64,000 nt of DNA from JBDHBD01 sp039586095. GTDB lineage: Bacteria > Gemmatimonadota > Gemmatimonadetes > Palauibacterales > Palauibacteraceae. Position 1 is the first letter of the stretch; each line of letters starts with the position of its first letter. Location: the NCBI GenBank assembly GCA_039586095.1, contig JBDHLB010000007.1, positions 1-64,000 of the forward strand. Direction: 5' to 3'. Below are positions 60,202 to 64,000 of this stretch, one piece after another. The notes beneath the pieces were generated by a model, which was not told the origin of the DNA, did not search any database, and saw nothing but the letters and a program-made list of their open reading frames with translations. The translations under genes and the position numbers were made by a program.

Positions 60202-62034
60202 ATGGTAATGCGGTCGATGCGCGACAGCGCGAAGTGGGTGATGCTGGTGCTGTCCATCGCGTTCGTGGGCTGGCTGGTGCTCGACTGGGTCACAAGTCGA
60301 GGCGGAGCCGGCGTCGCGGAGGCGAACCCGGTGGTCGCGACGGTCCGCGGGCGGGACGTGCGTTACTCGCAGTGGAACCTGTACCTCCAGAATCAGCTCG
60401 CGCTCGCCAGGCAACAGCGTCCGTCCGGTCTCACGGACGAAGAGGTGCGACTTGTCAGGGAGGGGGCGTGGAACGAGATGATCTCCGGCATCCTGCTCGA
60501 ACAGGAGATCGACCGCCTGGGAATCCGCATATCCGACCGCGAGATCCGCGACGCGTTTCGCAACCAGCCGCCGCCGGAGTTCCAGACACACCCGGCCTTT
60601 CAGACCGATGGACAGTTCGACATCGAGAAGTACCGGCAGTACTTCGTCGGGCCGGCCGTCGACGAGACGCTCCTGCTGCAGCTGGAGGGATATTATAGAG
60701 AGACGCTGCCGCGCGAGCGGCTGATCAACATGGTCGCAGACGGCGTCGTCGTATCGGACGCGGAATTGTGGCAGTCGTTCCGGGATAGCCGTGAGACCGT
60801 CACGGTGCGGCTGCTCAGCATCGATCCGGCCGTCGAGGTCGCGGACACCGCGGTCCAGGTCACGGACGCGGAGATTCGTGCCGACTACCGTGAGCGTCAG
60901 GACGACTTCGCGAAACCGGCCACGGCCACTGTAAACCTGGTCAGCCTCCCCTTCCTGCCTTCGGCCGCCGATTCGGCTGCCGCGCGCCAGCGAGCGGACT
61001 CGCTCTACCAGGTCATCTCCTCGGGCGAGGCAACCTTTGAGGATGTGGCCCGTGCCGCGTCTGCCGATTCGGCCACGCGCGAGAACGGCGGAAACCTCGG
61101 CCCGCGCGTGCGCGGGCAGCTCGACCCGGCGATCGAGGACCTGGCCTTCTCGACCCGTGTGGGACGCGTGGCCGAGCCCGTGCTCACACCATTTGGTCAT
61201 CAACTCATCCGTGTGGATTCACGGTCGAGCGATACCGTCAGTTTGCACCGCATTCTCGTTCCCGTAGACGTCTCGCCCGTGACGGAAGACGTCGTGTTCG
61301 ATGCGATGGACGAGCTGGAGGGCGTCGCACTCATGGCCGATCTGGTGACGGCCGCGGACTCGCTCGGGATCGAAGTGAGGCGGGACGTCGTGCTCACCGA
61401 GGGGTCCGGGTTTGTTCCGGGGGCCGGAGCTCTCGGGGTGGCGGTCGAATGGGCCCTGGACCCGGAGACCATCCCGGGGGACTTGAGCCAGTTCTTCCAG
61501 ACGCCCACGGCCTATCACGTCCTGGAGCTCCTGGATCGCGCACCGGCCGGCGTGTATTCGCTGGAGGAGGTGGAAAGTGACATCGAGCGACGGCTGCTCG
61601 CAGAGAAGCGGAAGGAGCGAGCCCGCGAGCTTGTCGGCGGGGTCGTGGAGGCGCTCGAGGCCGGCGCCACCTTTGAAGAATTCGCCGAGCGTCCCGGCTG
61701 GGTCATGCGGGACAGCGTGACCTTCAGCCGGCTGGAGTTCGTGCCCGGTCTCGGTCAGGGCACGGAAGCGATCGGCGTAGCGTTCGGTCTGGAGGCCGGC
61801 GAACTCAGCGGCGTCGTCGACGCAGGCGATTTTCTCGCTATATTACAGGTTGTTGACAAGACGACGGTTACGAGAGATGAGTTCGAGCAGATTAGAGAGA
61901 GCCTGCGCCAGCAGATGACCTTCCAGCGACGCCAGATTTACGTGCAGCAGTGGCTCGACGCACTGCGAGAGAACGCGGACGTGATCGACTTCAGGGACCA
62001 ACTGGCGGCTGCCGCTGCGGCTGCCGGCGTCTAG
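60202..62034 (+). CDS. PpiD/SurA-type periplasmic peptidyl-prolyl isomerase
   Basis: A 610-residue foldase. One N-terminal membrane helix (about 12-30, WVMLVLSIAFVGWLVLDW) anchors it, followed by a SurA_N/PpiD-like helical chaperone domain (about 45-200) and a parvulin-type rotamase region (about 240-345, with NGGNLGPRVRGQLDPAIEDLAF). A second, degenerate rotamase-like part and a helical C-terminus complete it. It assists folding of outer-membrane and secreted proteins at the periplasmic face of the inner membrane. ATG 60202 follows GGGGAGG and AAGGA. The upstream frame to 60073 is not homologous. It is divergent from the TPR gene. Confidence 0.9.
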   Translation: MVMRSMRDSAKWVMLVLSIAFVGWLVLDWVTSRGGAGVAEANPVVATVRGRDVRYSQWNLYLQNQLALARQQRPSGLTDEEVRLVREGAWNEMISGILLEQEIDRLGIRISDREIRDAFRNQPPPEFQTHPAFQTDGQFDIEKYRQYFVGPAVDETLLLQLEGYYRETLPRERLINMVADGVVVSDAELWQSFRDSRETVTVRLLSIDPAVEVADTAVQVTDAEIRADYRERQDDFAKPATATVNLVSLPFLPSAADSAAARQRADSLYQVISSGEATFEDVARAASADSATRENGGNLGPRVRGQLDPAIEDLAFSTRVGRVAEPVLTPFGHQLIRVDSRSSDTVSLHRILVPVDVSPVTEDVVFDAMDELEGVALMADLVTAADSLGIEVRRDVVLTEGSGFVPGAGALGVAVEWALDPETIPGDLSQFFQTPTAYHVLELLDRAPAGVYSLEEVESDIERRLLAEKRKERARELVGGVVEALEAGATFEEFAERPGWVMRDSVTFSRLEFVPGLGQGTEAIGVAFGLEAGELSGVVDAGDFLAILQVVDKTTVTRDEFEQIRESLRQQMTFQRRQIYVQQWLDALRENADVIDFRDQLAAAAAAAGV

Positions 62035-62073
62035 CGCCGCGCGCTGTCGCCGGCCCGCCAGCGACCGCCGCCC

Positions 62074-62304
62074 TCAGGCGGGAGGTGAGCCGGTCGAGCC
62101 AGAGGTAGACGAGGACTGCGTCTCATCGTTGGTCGGACCGCCAATCTCCCCCTTCACCTCGCCCTCCACCTCTCGGATGGAGTCTTTGAACTCTCGGATC
62201 CCCTTCCCCAGGGATCCGCCGATCTCGGGTAGACGCTTCGCGCCGAAGAGGAGCAATACGACCATGAAGATGGCCAGCAGCTCCCAGATTCCCAATCCAA
62301 ACAT
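62074..62304 (-). CDS. tatA: Sec-independent protein translocase TatA/E
   Basis: A 76-residue TatA: one N-terminal membrane helix (ELLAIFMVVLLLF), the FGAKRLPEIGGSLGKGIREFK amphipathic helix with the FG hinge, and an acidic/Ser-rich tail. TatB and TatC are not in the window. It lies 53 bases downstream of the DUF4321-like gene and may be co-transcribed with the prenyl synthase. Confidence 0.95.
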   Translation of the reverse strand: MFGLGIWELLAIFMVVLLLFGAKRLPEIGGSLGKGIREFKDSIREVEGEVKGEIGGPTNDETQSSSTSGSTGSPPA

Positions 62305-62357
62305 TCTCTCCTCCGATTGACCCTCGTTGCGCGCCGACCGCCAGCGCCGCTGTCGCG

Positions 62358-62642
62358 CTATAGCAGCGAGCGCGCGAACCAGGCGACCAGAAGGATACCG
62401 ACTGCGCTCAGGAAATTCACGCGGAGAATCAGCGGGCCGAGCGTCAAGGCGATCACCTGCAGGTCGACCGTGAGGGGGCCGAGCGAGGCCGATACAGTGG
62501 TAATGAAGAACTGTCTAGCAGCGCTGGGGGGTAGCACGCGGGCGACGAGCTCCGTTACCAGAGCCCCCAGGATGAACCCGCCGGCAATGATGCCCACGAT
62601 TCGGCGAGCCGATTTCTCTCGTCTGAGTCCCAGGTCTGACAC
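62358..62642 (-). CDS. small membrane protein (DUF4321-like)
   Basis: A 94-residue protein with two hydrophobic helices (IVGIIAGGFILGALVTELV and the C-terminal LILRVNFLSAVGILLVAWFA) around the loop LPPSAARQFFITTVSASLGPLTVDLQVIALTLG, resembling the DUF4321 family. GTG 62642 shares one base with the upstream synthase stop (TAGTG). Function is unknown; its position between prenyl synthase and TatA is the only clue. Confidence 0.75.
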   Translation of the reverse strand: MSDLGLRREKSARRIVGIIAGGFILGALVTELVARVLPPSAARQFFITTVSASLGPLTVDLQVIALTLGPLILRVNFLSAVGILLVAWFARSLL

Positions 62643-63628
62643 TATCGTTCCCTGTTGACCACGTAGTCCACCGCCATACCCAGGGCGTCCCGCGCCGCCC
62701 CGTCCGGGAGCGCATCGAGCTGTGTGCGCGCGCGCCCCGCCATGCGTTCGGCTTCGTCGCGGGCCACGGCGAGGCCGTCGAAGGTCTCGACCGCCTCGAT
62801 CACCGCCTCCACAAGATCGCTGGTCGGCTCGGGATCCGCGAACAGCTCCTCCACCCGAGCCCGCTCCGCGGCCCCCATCCGAGGCAATGCAGCTATGAGG
62901 GGCAGTGTGACCTTGTGCTCCCGCAGATCCAGGCCGCTCGGCTTCCCGGTGACCGAGGCGGACGCGGTATAGTCTAGCAGGTCATCGGCAATCTGAAAGG
63001 CCATGCCGAGGTGGTACCCGTAGGCCTTCATTTCGGCGCGGAAGCGCGGGTCGCCCGACATCGCCCCCAGTTCGCAGGCCGTAGACATGAGCGACGCCGT
63101 CTTGGCCTCGCACAGGAGTCGATAGTCCTCCGAAGAGAATCCCAAGGCATCGTGCGACACCAGCTGCCGCATTTCACCGATCGTCATACGATTCGCGGTA
63201 TTCGCCAGCATGGCGATCGCCTCGAGGTCGCCGAGCGCCGTGATCTCGATCACCGCGCGCGAGTAGAGGTAGTCGCCCATGATCACCGCGACCTGATGCG
63301 TCCACCGAGCGTTGACGGTCGGCATTCCACGGCGCTGCACGGAATGATCCACCGAGTCGTCGTGGACGAGCGTGGCGACATGCAGCAGCTCTACGATGGC
63401 TCCCAGTTTGACGCCGTCGGCGGAAGCACGCCCACCGAGCTCGCTGGCCAGCAGCAGAAGCGTCGGCCGGAAGAGCTTTCCGTGTCCCGAGAACAGGTAC
63501 TTGTTGACCTCTTCGATGGCCTCGAAGTCCGCAGGGATCAGTGCGGTCAGCTCTGCCGCCACCTGCTCCAGGCGAGTCTGGATGGGCGCTCTGATTGCGG
63601 ACAGCGCGGATGATGTGGTTTCAAGCAT
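62642..63628 (-). CDS. trans-polyprenyl diphosphate synthase
   Basis: A 328-residue isoprenyl diphosphate synthase with GHGKLFRPTLLLLASELGG, the first Asp-rich motif LVHDDSVDHS and the second FQIADDLLDYTAS. The small/large residues before the first motif (LLHVATLVHDD) allow long products (heptaprenyl to octaprenyl class). It would make the side chain for menaquinone by MenA, although the two genes are 20 kb apart. ATG 63628 (GAGAG upstream) is preferred to 63661. The gene overlaps the small membrane protein by one base. Confidence 0.93.
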   Translation of the reverse strand: MLETTSSALSAIRAPIQTRLEQVAAELTALIPADFEAIEEVNKYLFSGHGKLFRPTLLLLASELGGRASADGVKLGAIVELLHVATLVHDDSVDHSVQRRGMPTVNARWTHQVAVIMGDYLYSRAVIEITALGDLEAIAMLANTANRMTIGEMRQLVSHDALGFSSEDYRLLCEAKTASLMSTACELGAMSGDPRFRAEMKAYGYHLGMAFQIADDLLDYTASASVTGKPSGLDLREHKVTLPLIAALPRMGAAERARVEELFADPEPTSDLVEAVIEAVETFDGLAVARDEAERMAGRARTQLDALPDGAARDALGMAVDYVVNRER

Positions 63629-63767
63629 CTCTCGAGCCGGGTCGTCGGTCGGCGGCCACACCTCCGTGGCTGCGCGGCGCGGAACGGCGCGAAAATGTAG
63701 GAGACGAAGGAGAGGAAGGCGAGTCGGACCAGCGTGGCCCGGTGAAGCGGCAACGGGCGCCGGGGTC

Positions 63768-64000
63768 TCAGGCCAGCCTGGCGCAGGTGTTGATTCGGTC
63801 CTTCACGTCCTTGTAATCAATGTCGACGCTGAACACGCGCTCGTAGCAATCGAGGGCGAGCTGGAACTCGTTCACCGTCTCGTACGCGACGCCCAGCTGA
63901 TACAGCACGCCCAGCATCTCCCGGTCGGAGCGGCCGGCTTCCTCCAACGCGCGTGAGAGGATGCGTGTCGCCACACGCGCCTGACCCTTCTCGACGAACG
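63768..64000 (-). CDS. TPR protein, C-terminal part (runs off the window)
   Basis: The frame is open to the last base, so the GTG at 63974 is probably internal and the gene starts beyond the window. The visible 77 residues are two TPR-like helical pairs (MLGVLYQLGVAYETVNEFQ, LALDCYERVFSVDIDYKDV), the usual end of a tetratricopeptide protein. It lies 139 bases upstream of the prenyl synthase on the same strand; no strong terminator is visible between them. Confidence 0.7.
   Translation of the reverse strand, partial: FVEKGQARVATRILSRALEEAGRSDREMLGVLYQLGVAYETVNEFQLALDCYERVFSVDIDYKDVKDRINTCARLA

Overview
This is a 64 kb window of GC-rich bacterial chromosome. It is densely packed, and almost all genes overlap or abut within operons. 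Several traits fit a free-living, probably aerobic Gram-negative of or near the phylum Gemmatimonadota, although no rRNA or marker set is present to prove it: a SusC/SusD pair, many lipoproteins, Lnt and LolA, DUF4097 and CRTAC1-type FG-GAP proteins, a PEP-CTERM-like protein, and an o-succinylbenzoate-route menaquinone operon. I see no tRNA, rRNA, IS element, prophage or CRISPR array.

Layout. 1-1275 (+): two DUF4097 beta-repeat proteins, followed by the C-terminal remnant of a RidA gene (1280-1429, -). 1430-10354 (-): an OsmC-family gene, a membrane-anchored five-haem cytochrome c with TPRs, and two FG-GAP/ASPIC lipoproteins, the last three overlapping. The OsmC gene carries an in-frame UGA exactly where the family has its catalytic cysteine, and a SECIS-like hairpin lies 25 nt downstream, so it is probably a selenoprotein. 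10452-12449: a terminator, a PEP-CTERM-like protein with about 29 Gly-Asn-Ser/Asn tripeptides, and a PilX-like minor pilin. 12468-15448: a small lipoprotein, two alpha/beta hydrolases and a zinc-ribbon thioredoxin. 15538-19968 (-): terminator, SusD and a frame-disrupted SusC. 20454-24309 (+): CysQ-like phosphatase, an APS kinase lacking about 44 residues, ATP sulfurylase and a sugar-dehydrogenase-like lipoprotein. 24404-27865: outer-membrane barrel, PhzF, HDAC-family amidohydrolase and DUF3891. 28035-30886 (+): LemA, DUF2207 and peroxiredoxin. 31354-37816 (+): GAF-GAF-GGDEF, pterin dehydratase, GT4 glycosyltransferase, a GCS2-CBS fusion and an aspartoacylase-like peptidase.

37813-49875 (-): one long, translationally coupled operon in transcription order: outer-membrane protein, lnt, TonB-dependent receptor, menF, menD, menB, menA, menE and a class V aminotransferase. 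menC and menH are not here. 49969-59974 (-): a second housekeeping run: TPR protein, aroQ, M24 peptidase, efp, accB, accC, ftsK, LolA-like lipoprotein and rimO. 60202-62034 (+): a PpiD/SurA-type foldase. 62074-64000 (-): tatA, a DUF4321-like membrane protein, a polyprenyl diphosphate synthase (probably for the menaquinone side chain) and the end of a TPR protein.

Themes that tie the window together are envelope biogenesis (Lnt, LolA, PpiD, TatA, lipoproteins), respiratory electron transfer (menaquinone, multihaem cytochrome) and thiol/selenol redox chemistry (OsmC, thioredoxin, peroxiredoxin). Two genes within about 5 kb (SusC and CysC) appear to have lost an internal segment. These are either real decay or assembly artefacts and should be checked on reads.
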